A stretch of DNA of 13,860 nt from Planctomycetota bacterium (GCA_026692885.1 JAPLNJ010000561.1:1-13860); one strand, 5' to 3'; positions 7,643 through 13,860 are shown, numbered from the stretch's first letter. The notes: generated from the letters alone by a model not told the origin. Made by a program: numbers and translations.

Positions 7643-7768
7643 GGCGGTCTCCTCGGATTGGGAAGCCGAAACGGCGATGCCTACTTTCAACGGGAGCGTG
7701 GATTGCCGCACTTCGTACGCTCAGTATAAGATGCTCGAAAGCAACCTGTCAAAGAGGCTTCGACCGGC

Positions 7769-8074
7769 ATGTTTCGACCGACACGACATTCGATTTCCGC
7801 GGCGACCGAGGTGTCTCGTGTCAACGTGTTCCCCAGTGGCCTGGGCTGGGTCGCCACCGCCTGGCAACATAAGCGGCTGGTCGCGCTCACGTTTGGCCAC
7901 CGTTCGCCGCAGCTGGCGGTGACCGCCGCGCGCAATCGTATTCCGTTGGTGATCCCGTGTCATCGCGTGGTCGGCGCCGCCGGTGCCCTGGGCGGCTTCT
8001 CGGCACCCGACGGGATCAACCTGCAGCGGCGACTCTTGCAGCTGGAAAACACGAATTGGAAATCTACTGATTGA
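7769..8074 (+). pseudogene. ogt: Methylated-DNA-protein cysteine methyltransferase with internal deletion
   Basis: The 101-residue product keeps the two ends of an Ogt/AGT-type O6-alkylguanine repair protein but not the middle. The N-terminal lobe is visible (VFPSGLGWVATAWQHKRLVALTFG). It runs directly into RIPLVIPCHRVVGAAGALGG, which holds the alkyl-accepting cysteine of PCHRV, and the C-terminal GFSAPDGINLQRRLLQLE. The usual ~60-80 residues between them, including the DNA-binding helix-turn-helix and arginine finger, are absent, with the join near 7927-7937. The frame is kept, so a short protein could be made, but it should not bind DNA normally. The ATG at 7769 has AAAGAGG 11 bases upstream. 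Intact family members are about 160-190 residues. It diverges from the hypothetical gene at 7642. Confidence 0.75.
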
Positions 8075-8100
8075 GACCTAGGAAGTTCAGAGAATGCCAC

Positions 8101-8169
8101 ACTGGGAGGGCGAGGCTCCCGCCGAACCGGTCTTGTCATGTGGCTCGGCAGGAGCCGCGCCCTCCCAGG
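8101..8169. repeat. Long intergenic inverted repeat upstream of the crotonase gene
   Basis: 8101-8128 and 8142-8169 are inverted copies matching at 24 of 28 positions (CTGGGAGGGCGAGGCTCC against GGAGCCGCGCCCTCCCAG), with a 13-base loop. It resembles GGGAGGGCGAGGCTCC-type palindromes seen repeatedly in planctomycete genomes. It ends 11 bases before the AGGAGA ribosome site of the downstream gene, so an RNA hairpin there could affect translation or mark the 3' end of the ogt transcript. Confidence 0.8.
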
Positions 8170-8193
8170 CCAATGGGTCAAGGAGAACCGACG

Positions 8194-8976
8194 ATGAGCA
8201 GTTTCGTTCAGGTCAAAGTGCATGTGCCCAGCGGCACGATCATCCTTAATCGGCCGGAACAGCGGAATGCGCTTTCGCGGTCGGGGATCGACGAACTGAG
8301 CCAAGCCCTGCATGACCTGCACCAGGAACGGCGGGTGCGGGCCGTGATTATCACCGGATCCGGAACGGCTTTCTGTTCCGGGTTGGACTTGGCGGAGATT
8401 CAGGAAAGTAGCAAACAGGCAGACGCTCTGCAGCAGTGGCACTGCGACGCGGTGCAGTACAAGGAACTGCTGGAGCAAATGCTGCTGTTCCCCAAGCCGA
8501 TCATCGCGGCCGTGAATGGGCCGGCGGTGGCGGGCGGGGCCGGCTTGGTCTTGGCCGCTGACATCGTGGTGGCCGCGCCGGATGCCAAGTTCGGTCTGCC
8601 GGAGCCGCGGCGTGGGTTGGTCGCGGGTCTGGTGGCCCCGCTGCTGACGTTTCGCATCGGGGCGGGGCCTGCGGCCAACCTGCTGCTGACGGCGCGATTG
8701 GCGGAGGCAGACGAGGCCTATCGACTGGGCATCTACCACGAACTGACGCCTCACGAGATGCTGTGGGCGCGGGCCCATCAGTTGGCGACGGAATGCGCCA
8801 AGTCGGCACCCCAGTCGCTGCAGTTGACGAAACGGATGTTGAATGAGACGATCGGCGAGCTGTTGGGAACGTTGCTGGCGGCCGGAGCCGCGGCCAGCGC
8901 CACGGCCCGCACGACCGAAGCGGCCGTTGAAGGACTAGCGGCATTCCTGGAGAAACGCGATCCCAAATGGCCCTAG
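8194..8976 (+). CDS. Enoyl-CoA hydratase/isomerase (crotonase) family protein
   Basis: 260 residues from ATG 8194, with AGGAGA 7-12 bases upstream; the open frame extends back to 8071 but through the inverted repeat. The crotonase fold is clear: IILNRPEQRNALS (16-28), the first oxyanion-hole strand AFCSGLDL (59-66), NGPAVAGGAGLVLAADIVVA (108-127), and FGLPEPRRGLV (133-143). E137 matches the second catalytic glutamate of rat mitochondrial hydratase (E164), while the first (E144) is replaced by glycine (G117). That pattern is frequent in methylglutaconyl-CoA hydratase-like and other non-canonical members, so the substrate is open. No partner acyl-CoA genes are nearby. The gene is followed by a 104-bp gap and the DapA-family gene on the same strand. 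Confidence 0.88.
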   Translation: MSSFVQVKVHVPSGTIILNRPEQRNALSRSGIDELSQALHDLHQERRVRAVIITGSGTAFCSGLDLAEIQESSKQADALQQWHCDAVQYKELLEQMLLFPKPIIAAVNGPAVAGGAGLVLAADIVVAAPDAKFGLPEPRRGLVAGLVAPLLTFRIGAGPAANLLLTARLAEADEAYRLGIYHELTPHEMLWARAHQLATECAKSAPQSLQLTKRMLNETIGELLGTLLAAGAAASATARTTEAAVEGLAAFLEKRDPKWP

Positions 8977-9080
8977 GGCATGTGGTATGATTGTCAACCC
9001 GTGATTGCGAAACACGGTTTTCGTCCGCACCCGTCGTAGCGACGGTAATATCTACGCAGGAAACCCATCGGAACTGAGCT

Positions 9081-10100
9081 ATGTCTGACAATCAACGTTT
9101 GACCGGGATCTTTACGCCAAATCTCGTGCCCCTGGATGCCGCGGGTGAAATCCACGAAGCGGAGTTGCGCCGTTATGTCGATTGGCTGATCGACCGCGGC
9201 GTCCATGGCCTGTACCCGAACGGTTCCACCGGCGAATTCACGCGATTCACCGCGGAAGAACGCCGACGGATCATCGACATCATCGCAGATCAAAACGCGG
9301 GCCGCCTGCCAATCCTGGCCGGCGCGGCCGAAGCCAATACTCGCGAAACGATCAAAGCCTGCGAGTACTATCACGGATTGGGAGTCCGCGCGGTGGCCAT
9401 CGTCGCGCCGTTCTACTTCAAACTGACCGCGGCGGGCGTGTATGCCTACTTCAAGGAAATCGCCCAGAATTCGCCGGTCGACGTGACGCTGTACAACATC
9501 CCGATGTTCGCTTCGCCCATCGACGTGCCGACGGTCCAGCGTTTGGCCGAAGAGTGCCCACGGGTGGTGGCCATCAAGGATTCGTCAGGCGACCTGCCGC
9601 ACATGATGCGCATGATCGCCGCCGTGCGGCCGCTCCGGCCCAATTTCAGCTTCCTAACCGGCTGGGAGGCGGCCTTGATGCCGATGCTGTTGATCGGCTG
9701 CGACGGCGGCACGCATGCGACCAGCGGAATCGTGCCCGAGATTACCCGGAAGCTGTACGACTTGACGATGGCGGGGCACATTCCGGAAGCGCGCGACCTG
9801 CAATACCGCTTGCTGAAGTTGTTCGATGCCATGCTCTACTCGGCCGAGTTCCCCGAAGGTTTCCGCGCGGCGCTCCAACTGCGTGGCATCCAGGTCGGTG
9901 CCAGCCGGCAGCCGAAGTCGGAAGTGCAGAAATTGGAGTTAGCGATTTTGAGCCGCGAATTGCAGTGTCTGTTGGCCACCGAGGGATTTTCTGCGGAGCC
10001 GCTGGGAGGCTGCCCCGCCAGGCCGGCCGTCGATTCGGAGCAGGTCGCTCGCATCGTCCAGGACGTGGTCGGCGAGTTGAAAAAACGCGGCCTAGCGTGA
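9081..10100 (+). CDS. DapA/N-acetylneuraminate lyase family aldolase with C-terminal helix extension
   Basis: A 339-residue class I aldolase-type (beta/alpha)8 barrel. GSTGEF (48-53) is the pyruvate/carboxylate-binding loop, Y138 in LYNIP the catalytic tyrosine, and K166 in AIKDSSGD the Schiff-base lysine. The family makes or cleaves pyruvate adducts (dihydrodipicolinate synthase, sialic-acid lyase, 2-keto-3-deoxy sugar aldolases); the substrate cannot be set here, and the lack of lysine genes nearby argues against assuming DapA. The barrel ends near residue 300. After a Gly/Pro-rich linker, residues 318-337 form an amphipathic helix ([20 protein letters not shown]) unlike the usual ~295-residue members and similar in style to microcompartment encapsulation peptides. 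ATG 9081 has GGA 8 bases upstream. TATGAT at 8986-8991 is a possible -10. Confidence 0.85.
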   Translation: MSDNQRLTGIFTPNLVPLDAAGEIHEAELRRYVDWLIDRGVHGLYPNGSTGEFTRFTAEERRRIIDIIADQNAGRLPILAGAAEANTRETIKACEYYHGLGVRAVAIVAPFYFKLTAAGVYAYFKEIAQNSPVDVTLYNIPMFASPIDVPTVQRLAEECPRVVAIKDSSGDLPHMMRMIAAVRPLRPNFSFLTGWEAALMPMLLIGCDGGTHATSGIVPEITRKLYDLTMAGHIPEARDLQYRLLKLFDAMLYSAEFPEGFRAALQLRGIQVGASRQPKSEVQKLELAILSRELQCLLATEGFSAEPLGGCPARPAVDSEQVARIVQDVVGELKKRGLA

Positions 10101-10174
10101 CGCCCAACTGCCAGCGATTCGCCGCAGCGTGACTCGCGGCCAACCGTACGGCGACCAAGACTGGGTGAGCAACA

Positions 10175-10368
10175 CGGCGAAACAGTTGGAGTTGATCGTA
10201 ACGTTGCGAACTGTTGTCAGGGCTGGCAACGATGTAGGTGGCTGGTGGCTGAGACTAAGCGAAGCCCCAGACCACTGTTGCTGGGGCTTCGCTTAGGCAC
10301 AGCCACCACCCACCCTGCTGCGAGCATTTCGCAAGATTACGATCATGGCCGGCGAAACAGTGGGACTT
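10175..10368. repeat. Foldback element bounded by 19-bp direct repeats
   Basis: Three nested layers are visible. Outer direct repeats: CGGCGAAACAGTTGGAGTT (10175-10193) and CGGCGAAACAGTGGGACTT (10350-10368), 17 of 19 equal. Inside them, inverted repeats 10194-10210 and 10328-10344 (15 of 17). At the centre a long hairpin, 10237-10270 with 10281-10314, pairs 31 of 34, including 16 perfect pairs (CTAAGCGAAGCCCCAG) around a 10-base loop. There is no coding content. Confidence 0.7.
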
Positions 10369-10409
10369 GGAATCCACCCTGCGAGCCCGTGGTCGAGCAA
10401 CAGCTGCGC

Positions 10410-10539
10410 CAAGGCTTGTTTCGCCCCTTCAGGGCTGGTGTTCTCCAGCCGCTCATAACCCAGGGCGGCGCTACGCGGCTACGCCGCTCCGCTCTGCCCT
10501 TTTCTAGGCTGATTTGTTAATGCCCCTTTGGGGCGAAAA
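10410..10539 (+). repeat. Structured dispersed repeat, copy C
   Basis: Same family as 1908-2036 (inverted) and 2075-2190. It begins CAAGGCTTGTTTCGCCCC, has the CCCTTCAGGG stem, an AACCCAGGGCGGCGCTACGC centre, GGCTGATTTGTTAATGCCCC as in copy B, and closes with GCCCCTTTGGGGC. It combines the start of copy A with the end of copy B, which helps define the full element. Confidence 0.7.
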
Positions 10540-10675
10540 CCTGCGTGAGCGATGGCCCTCGTCGCAGTCGACCTGCACCCTCGTAGCATGGCCCTCCAGA
10601 GCCGTGCAGGATCCGCCTTGTCACGCCCTGACGCGGCGAAGTTCGCGGAAATCGTGAGCGGTTCGTAGGCTTGTT

Positions 10676-10853
10676 AGCCGGCTTCAGCCGGACTTCTCTT
10701 CATGTCTTCAGACATCGCGAACCAGCGGATTGCCCGCGAAGGGTTGAAACCCAGATCAAGAAGCCCGGCTGAAGCCGGCTCCTGGAAATGCTGCGGGCAG
10801 CGGCTCCCACCAGCTGAAGCTGGTGGCAGACAGGGTGTCGGCTGAAGCCGACA
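10676..10853. repeat. Array of palindromes with a shared centre and different arms
   Basis: Five short palindromes lie within 178 bp: CCGGCT-TC-AGCCGG (10678-10691), GGGTT-GA-AACCC (10741-10752), CCGGCT-GA-AGCCGG (10765-10778), CCACCAGCT-GA-AGCTGGTGG (10807-10826), and TGTCGGCT-GA-AGCCGACA (10836-10853). All have a two-base centre GA (or its complement TC), four in the form CT-GA-AG, with arms that differ but always self-pair. No coding sequence is seen around them. Confidence 0.75.
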
Positions 10854-11093
10854 ACCGGATCTCGATTTCTCCGATCTGCGGAGTTATCCGGCCGACGAGT
10901 ACCCTGGCATTATCGTCCTGCGTTTCGGGCATGGTCGCGAGCGACGTCCCCGACATGTTTAGCTTGCGGGTCCAATCGCTCGAAAGCTCGGTCCCAGGCA
11001 GATTTTCTGTTCCTCGCAGTGTAGACTGAGCCCCATCTTGTTAGGCAGGTTCGGCCGCCTGCCCGTGAATCGATCGGTTACCGAGAGATCTCC
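10854..11093. other. Non-coding leader of the TIR fragment
   Basis: No gene is supported. GGCAGG...CCTGCC near 11045-11062 is a small inverted repeat. GAGAG near 11080-11086 could serve as a ribosome site for ATG 11094. I find no clear promoter. Confidence 0.35.
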
Positions 11094-11165
11094 ATGAACA
11101 CCGACGTCAAGTACGACGTGTTTCTCAGCTACAGCTCCCTGGACCGTTCCTGCGTCGCGCAGGTC
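11094..11165 (+). pseudogene. TIR-domain gene, 5' fragment
   Basis: Codons 1-24 encode [18 protein letters not shown] and then [18 protein letters not shown] is the first strand and BB-loop entry of bacterial TIR domains. At 11165/11166 the TIR sequence stops and the reverse complement of a decarboxylase gene begins. The rest of the TIR domain lies on the minus strand from 12343 down. Joining 11165 to 12343 on paper gives [22 protein letters not shown], in frame, with the helix length expected for the family. Known TIR proteins of this kind are NAD-cleaving or signalling domains, often in defence systems. Confidence 0.75.
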
Positions 11166-11839
11166 TCGACCCCGGCCAGAATCACAGGGCGGCGGGCGGC
11201 ACCGATCCGTCGCACCGCCTCGGCCACCGCTTCGGCGAGCACGGCGGGGTCACTGGCCGGCGGCCTGGATGTCGGGATGTGCGAGATTTCCGGGACCACG
11301 TTGACCAGATCGCGAGGCAGTTCGATGTAACCCGGCCGCTTGTAACGCAGCACCGCCTCCAGCACCCGGTCGATCTCGCGAAAGGCGGTCGACACGTCCG
11401 TCAGATCCGTAGCGGCGACGCATAACCGGCGGAAGACCTCGAACTGCGTGCGGAAATCCTTGACCTTGTGGTGCAGCAGTGGATTGTTGACTCGCTCGTT
11501 CAGTCCTGGCGAGCCGCTGATCAGCACGACCGGCGATTTCTCGGCATAGGCCCCGGTGATCGAGTTACAGACACTCAGTCCGCCCACGCAATAGGTCACG
11601 CACACGGCCCCGATGCCATGCATGCGGGCGTAGGCATCGGCGGCGAACCCGGCGCAGTCCTCACGCGTACAGCCGATGACGCGGATCGGACTCTGGGTGA
11701 GTTGGATGTAGAACGACAGGACGTAATCGCCCGGAATGCCGAACACGTCCCGCACCCCGCAGTCCTGGAGACGCCGGATCAAGTACTGGCCGATCGACAG
11801 TCCCGACACCGCGGACGAAGCAATTCTCGCATCAGGCAT
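11166..11839 (-). pseudogene. Thiamine-diphosphate decarboxylase gene, 5' fragment
   Basis: From ATG 11839 (MPDARIASS), with AGGAG about 7 bases upstream, the frame encodes the N-terminal PYR domain of a pyruvate/indolepyruvate-decarboxylase-like enzyme: [20 protein letters not shown], then [20 protein letters not shown] with the glutamate that activates thiamine diphosphate, then [17 protein letters not shown] with the HH pair, then [12 protein letters not shown]. The central domain starts ([10 protein letters not shown]) and is cut at the inversion end. The next residues ([11 protein letters not shown]) come from the opposite strand of the TIR gene and do not belong. Such enzymes decarboxylate 2-oxo acids to aldehydes. 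About 224 of an expected ~550 residues are here. Confidence 0.85.
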
Positions 11840-11854
11840 GTTCTGGCTCCTGTT

Positions 11855-11938
11855 GATCAGCGTTGCCGCTATCTCCGCGCGATTAGACTCAGGCAGAGCC
11901 AGGGCGGTTCGTAGAAGCTGCTGGGATTGCATGTCCAT
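11855..11938 (-). pseudogene. Addiction-module antitoxin-like remnant
   Basis: Twenty-eight codons from ATG 11938 read [13 protein letters not shown] then [15 protein letters not shown]. The pattern LL..AL.LPE..RAE.A..LI is typical of the start of the small 'putative addiction module component' family (normally ~70 residues). A GGAG lies about 11 bases upstream. The remnant ends where the ribosome site of the decarboxylase fragment begins and stays in frame with it. No toxin gene is nearby. The call rests on a short stretch and could be chance. Confidence 0.5.
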
Positions 11939-12055
11939 GTCGCAATTGTCTCCGGTCGAAGCTGGAAATGCAACCGCGTTCGAGACAGCGATGCGTGACA
12001 GGTGATCAATCGATCTGCGTGAGATCGTGCGGATAGGCTGCCCGCCGTCAGCCGG

Positions 12056-12343
12056 ATCGTCCCGCAGATCGATCCACATGAACTGGGCCAGAAAACCGAG
12101 CGGCGGCTCACACCCGGGAAGCAGCACGGGAATCACAGCAAACTGCGGATCGCCAGTCTGCCGATCCAGTGCCCAGGCCCGTTCACGCTGTTGCCAGCGA
12201 CCCATCTCGTGCGGTCCGAGAAACACGGCCACCGAGCGGCTGGTGGCCAAGGCTTTCTCCAACGCCAGCACCCAGTCAGGCCCCGGCAGCAGATACCACT
12301 GGTCAAGAAAGCACGAACATTTCCGGTTCTTCAACTCGTCGGC
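12056..12343 (-). pseudogene. TIR-domain gene, remainder inside the inverted segment
   Basis: Read from 12343 downward, the frame gives [20 protein letters not shown], then [20 protein letters not shown], then [13 protein letters not shown] and [19 protein letters not shown], ending IDLRDD. These are the later strands and helices of the TIR domain. The glutamate in WQQRE matches the position of the catalytic glutamate of NADase TIR domains, so an intact protein might have been active. After IDLRDD the sequence loses similarity to any TIR partner domain and runs without a stop into the antitoxin remnant, so the gene lacks its downstream domains as well as its start. Confidence 0.75.
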
Positions 12344-12730
12344 GATCCACCGCTTTGGCCTGCAGGAGCAATTGCTCGCGTTGGCCGAGGGGGCCGGCAT
12401 TCCGATCACGGCTACGATCCTCGGCAAGAGTGTGATTAGCGAACGGCATCCGCTGTTCGTCGGGCTGTATGAAGGAGCGATGGGCCACGAGCAGGTCACC
12501 CGCTTCGTCGAGGACAGTGATCTGGTGATCATCCTGGGCGCCTTCATGACCGACCTGAACCTGGGCATCTTCACCGCTAACCTGGAGCCGGGCAGGTGCA
12601 TCTACGCCACCAGCGAGATGCTACGGATCAGCCATCACCATTACCACGATGTCCTGCTGGCCGATTTCCTGCGGGAGCTCGCCGGCTTGAAACTGCACGT
12701 CCCGGCGCAGACGCTGCCCCCTCGTCCCGG
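12344..12730 (+). pseudogene. Thiamine-diphosphate decarboxylase gene, central fragment
   Basis: From 12345 the plus frame reads [20 protein letters not shown], then [40 protein letters not shown] and [20 protein letters not shown]. This is the central domain of the same decarboxylase whose start is at 11839 on the minus strand, continuing exactly from ...AGVE. It ends after TLPPRPG near 12730. The C-terminal domain that binds the diphosphate (GDG...NN) is absent, so even the rejoined gene could not encode an active enzyme. The truncation point meets the IS1380 fragment. Confidence 0.85.
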
Positions 12731-12897
12731 CGGATCAATGCCTCCGCGAATTGCCGGGTGAGCCCCAGGGCTTCATCGAATTGCCGGAGCGGCAGGAGTC
12801 CGGCGTCGCTGGTCAACTGCGTCTGCGAGGGCTCGATGTCGATTGGCATGTCACCCAAGAACTGCAACTGTTCGTGCCACGTGATCGGTTCGGTCAT
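12721..12897 (-). mobile_element. IS1380-family transposase, N-terminal fragment
   Basis: Starts at ATG 12897 (MTEPITWHEQLQFLGDMPID), with GGAGGA upstream, and continues through QLTSDAGLLPLRQFDEALGL and [13 protein letters not shown]. The TSDAGLL.LR..DE.LGL pattern is the usual N-terminus of IS1380-type DDE transposases. After about 59 residues the similarity stops at the decarboxylase gene end (12721-12730). The strand is opposite to that gene. The fragment is non-functional, but its own start and ribosome site are intact, so it is probably the 5' end of an insertion sequence left by a deletion. Confidence 0.7.
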
Positions 12898-13437
12898 GAC
12901 GGTCCTCCGAGGGGGGGCAAAAGGTACGGTCCATGTCGTTCACTATATTAAATACTATTAGTGGTCACTTTATTCCCTATTGATGTCATAACTTGGCCGT
13001 TCCGGTATCACTCGCGAAATCCGAATCCAACGGCGTCATCCCTGCTGCGTGTCGTCCGAGTCGGCCAGGCTCGGTGACACGCCTTGCGATGGGGCGCGCG
13101 CACACCGGGTGTGCGTCGCCGGGCCGACTCGGCCGCGACCTGCGTCTTTGAAGTTGTGCCTTGGGCGCGGAAACGCCCCCGCCGAGCTTGCTCGGTGAAA
13201 GCGATAATTGGAGTCACGCACGCCGGAGGACCGAATCCTCTGCTCCACCGCTCCCAGAGGGTACCCGGCTCGGTGGGGGAGGGTTCCCGCCGTTTCTCGA
13301 ACGTCGTGCAAAATCGTCGTCCCACCGAGCAACCTCGGCGGAGACCAATGCACAACGTCAAAGACCTGCGTCAAGGTGTCGAATCCCGCGGCTTCGCGCA
13401 CGTCGAGCTTTTCGTCGTCGGCATGTAGGGCCACGAG
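12898..13437. other. Non-coding stretch between two IS1380 fragments
   Basis: No gene is supported. An A+T-rich patch at about 12936-12990 contrasts with the GC-rich surroundings and may be the promoter end of the 12897 insertion sequence. Beyond it are palindromes: CGTGTCGTCCGAG with its partner (about 13049-13081), CGCACACC-G-GGTGTGCG (13099-13115), CCGAGC-TT-GCTCGG (13182-13195), and CCGAG-CAAC-CTCGG (13325-13338). Open frames through it on both strands have no recognisable family and look like GC-rich chance frames. Confidence 0.45.
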
Positions 13438-13860
13438 GCGGATGACCTCGGCGTTGAGCACGACCCCGCGCAGCTCTGACCATGTCGCGGTCTGGTACTC
13501 GAAGGCGTCGAACTGCCGTTGCGGCTCGGCTTTTTCCGTGAAATCCTTCAGCGCCTTCTCCAGCAGGGTTTCGCTGCGGCGTTTCAGCACGGAGTTCATG
13601 CCCAACCCGATCGTGTACTCCAGCCTCAGGGTTTCGCAACCGATGTAGACCTCCGAGACCGCGAAGCTGGCATCGGCACGAATCGAAATCCGCACGTCCG
13701 GCCACACCCCCCCGCAACCGGGTCACCAAATGGCACAGGTCATCGACCACCCCAGGGGCTGGCTTGTCCGTCCAGAACAGTAACGCCACCATCACCACAG
13801 CGTCGTTGTTGGCGCAGGTGATTGCCCGCGGCAGATACTGGTACTGCTCGTAGTGGCCGT
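13438..13860 (-). mobile_element. IS1380-family transposase, internal fragment with frameshift
   Basis: The fragment enters from the right edge with GHYEQYQYLPRAITCANND, then LFWTDKPAPGVVDDLCHLVT and RLRG, and continues in another frame with WPDVRISIRADASFAVSEVY, YTIGLGMNSVL and FDAFEYQTATWSELR. HY.QYQYLP, WPDVRI..R.D..FA and Y.IGL..N..L are typical of the catalytic domain of IS1380 transposases, the aspartate of IRADA being one of the DDE residues. The frame changes at a run of seven C (plus strand 13707-13713), a likely slippage or sequencing-error site. Similarity ends near VVLNAEVIR (about 13438). It lies upstream of the 12897 N-terminal fragment on the same strand, so the two are not one simple copy. 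Confidence 0.75.

Larger units (their letters stand above)
11166..12343. other. Inverted 1,178-bp segment cutting two genes
   Basis: Outside the segment, plus-strand TIR (left) and plus-strand decarboxylase (right) sequences are cut; inside, their missing parts lie on the minus strand in the complementary order. Flipping 11166-12343 restores GTC-GCC in the TIR gene and GTC-GAG-ATC in the decarboxylase gene exactly, with no base lost or added. The ends can be set at any of three equivalent positions because of a 2-bp inverted identity (TC at 11164-11165, GA at 12344-12345). I see no longer inverted repeat at the ends. Confidence 0.8.

Noticed and set aside
10676..10853. CRISPR array
   Set aside because: The units are palindromes with differing arms and irregular spacing; there are no constant repeats with unique spacers and no cas genes.
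11129..12601. A single 490-residue minus-strand gene
   Set aside because: It joins unrelated pieces: antisense of the decarboxylase (12601-12344), TIR, antitoxin start, decarboxylase start, and antisense of the TIR start. The frame is open but not one protein.
12027..12761. A 244-residue plus-strand gene
   Set aside because: Only the part after 12344 has family similarity; the first ~105 codons are the reverse strand of the TIR remainder.
13036..13437. Coding continuation of the transposase fragment
   Set aside because: After VVLNAEVIR the translation no longer resembles IS1380 proteins, and the stretch contains several palindromes; treated as non-coding.

Overview
The window looks like chromosomal DNA of a planctomycete, probably Pirellulales-like, with high G+C. 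Three things point there: an N-terminal extracellular-protein motif (LEERVMLS) on a CAP/dockerin protein; a formaldehyde-activating enzyme (Fae) beside a divergent ATP-grasp protein, the tetrahydromethanopterin C1 set that planctomycetes share with methylotrophs and methanogens; and intergenic gaps packed with structured dispersed palindromes. The taxonomic call is inference; there is no rRNA gene here.

Layout. 1-1548 (-) is a broken, edge-truncated gene for a secreted CAP (SCP) / SdrD-B-like / dockerin / beta-repeat protein with two frameshifts. 1549-2441 has no gene but carries two copies of a structured repeat family and a 134-bp foldback MITE-like element. 2442-3674 (-) is the ATP-grasp protein, divergent from fae (3744-4241, +). 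fae abuts, stop codon to stop codon, a convergent sigma-70 factor gene (4242-5204, -). A 6-phosphofructokinase (5529-6824, -) lies downstream of a planctomycete-type hypothetical gene (6899-7642, -), with an inverted repeat between them that supplies the hypothetical gene's stop codon. On the plus strand follow an internally deleted ogt-like gene (7769-8074), a crotonase (8194-8976) preceded by a long hairpin, and a DapA/NAL-family lyase with an unusual C-terminal helix (9081-10100). 10101-11093 has no gene and holds three kinds of repeat, including an array of palindromes whose arms differ but whose centre is constant.

11094-13860 is a zone of gene debris. A 1,178-bp segment (11166-12343) is inverted so that it cuts two genes at once: a TIR-domain gene and a thiamine-diphosphate (pyruvate/indolepyruvate-decarboxylase-like) gene. 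Flipping it on paper rejoins both reading frames exactly with no base gained or lost, and only a 2-bp inverted identity is shared at the two ends. The segment also holds a 28-codon remnant of an addiction-module antitoxin. The decarboxylase is further truncated, losing its cofactor-binding domain, next to an IS1380-family transposase fragment; a second IS1380 fragment with a frameshift at a C7 run reaches the right edge.

Functionally, the intact core is unrelated housekeeping and metabolic genes (C1 transfer, glycolysis, acyl-CoA metabolism, a lyase, transcription). The inversion is the strongest candidate for something new: a real rearrangement, a switchable segment, or an assembly/amplification chimera. 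Read-level evidence would decide.
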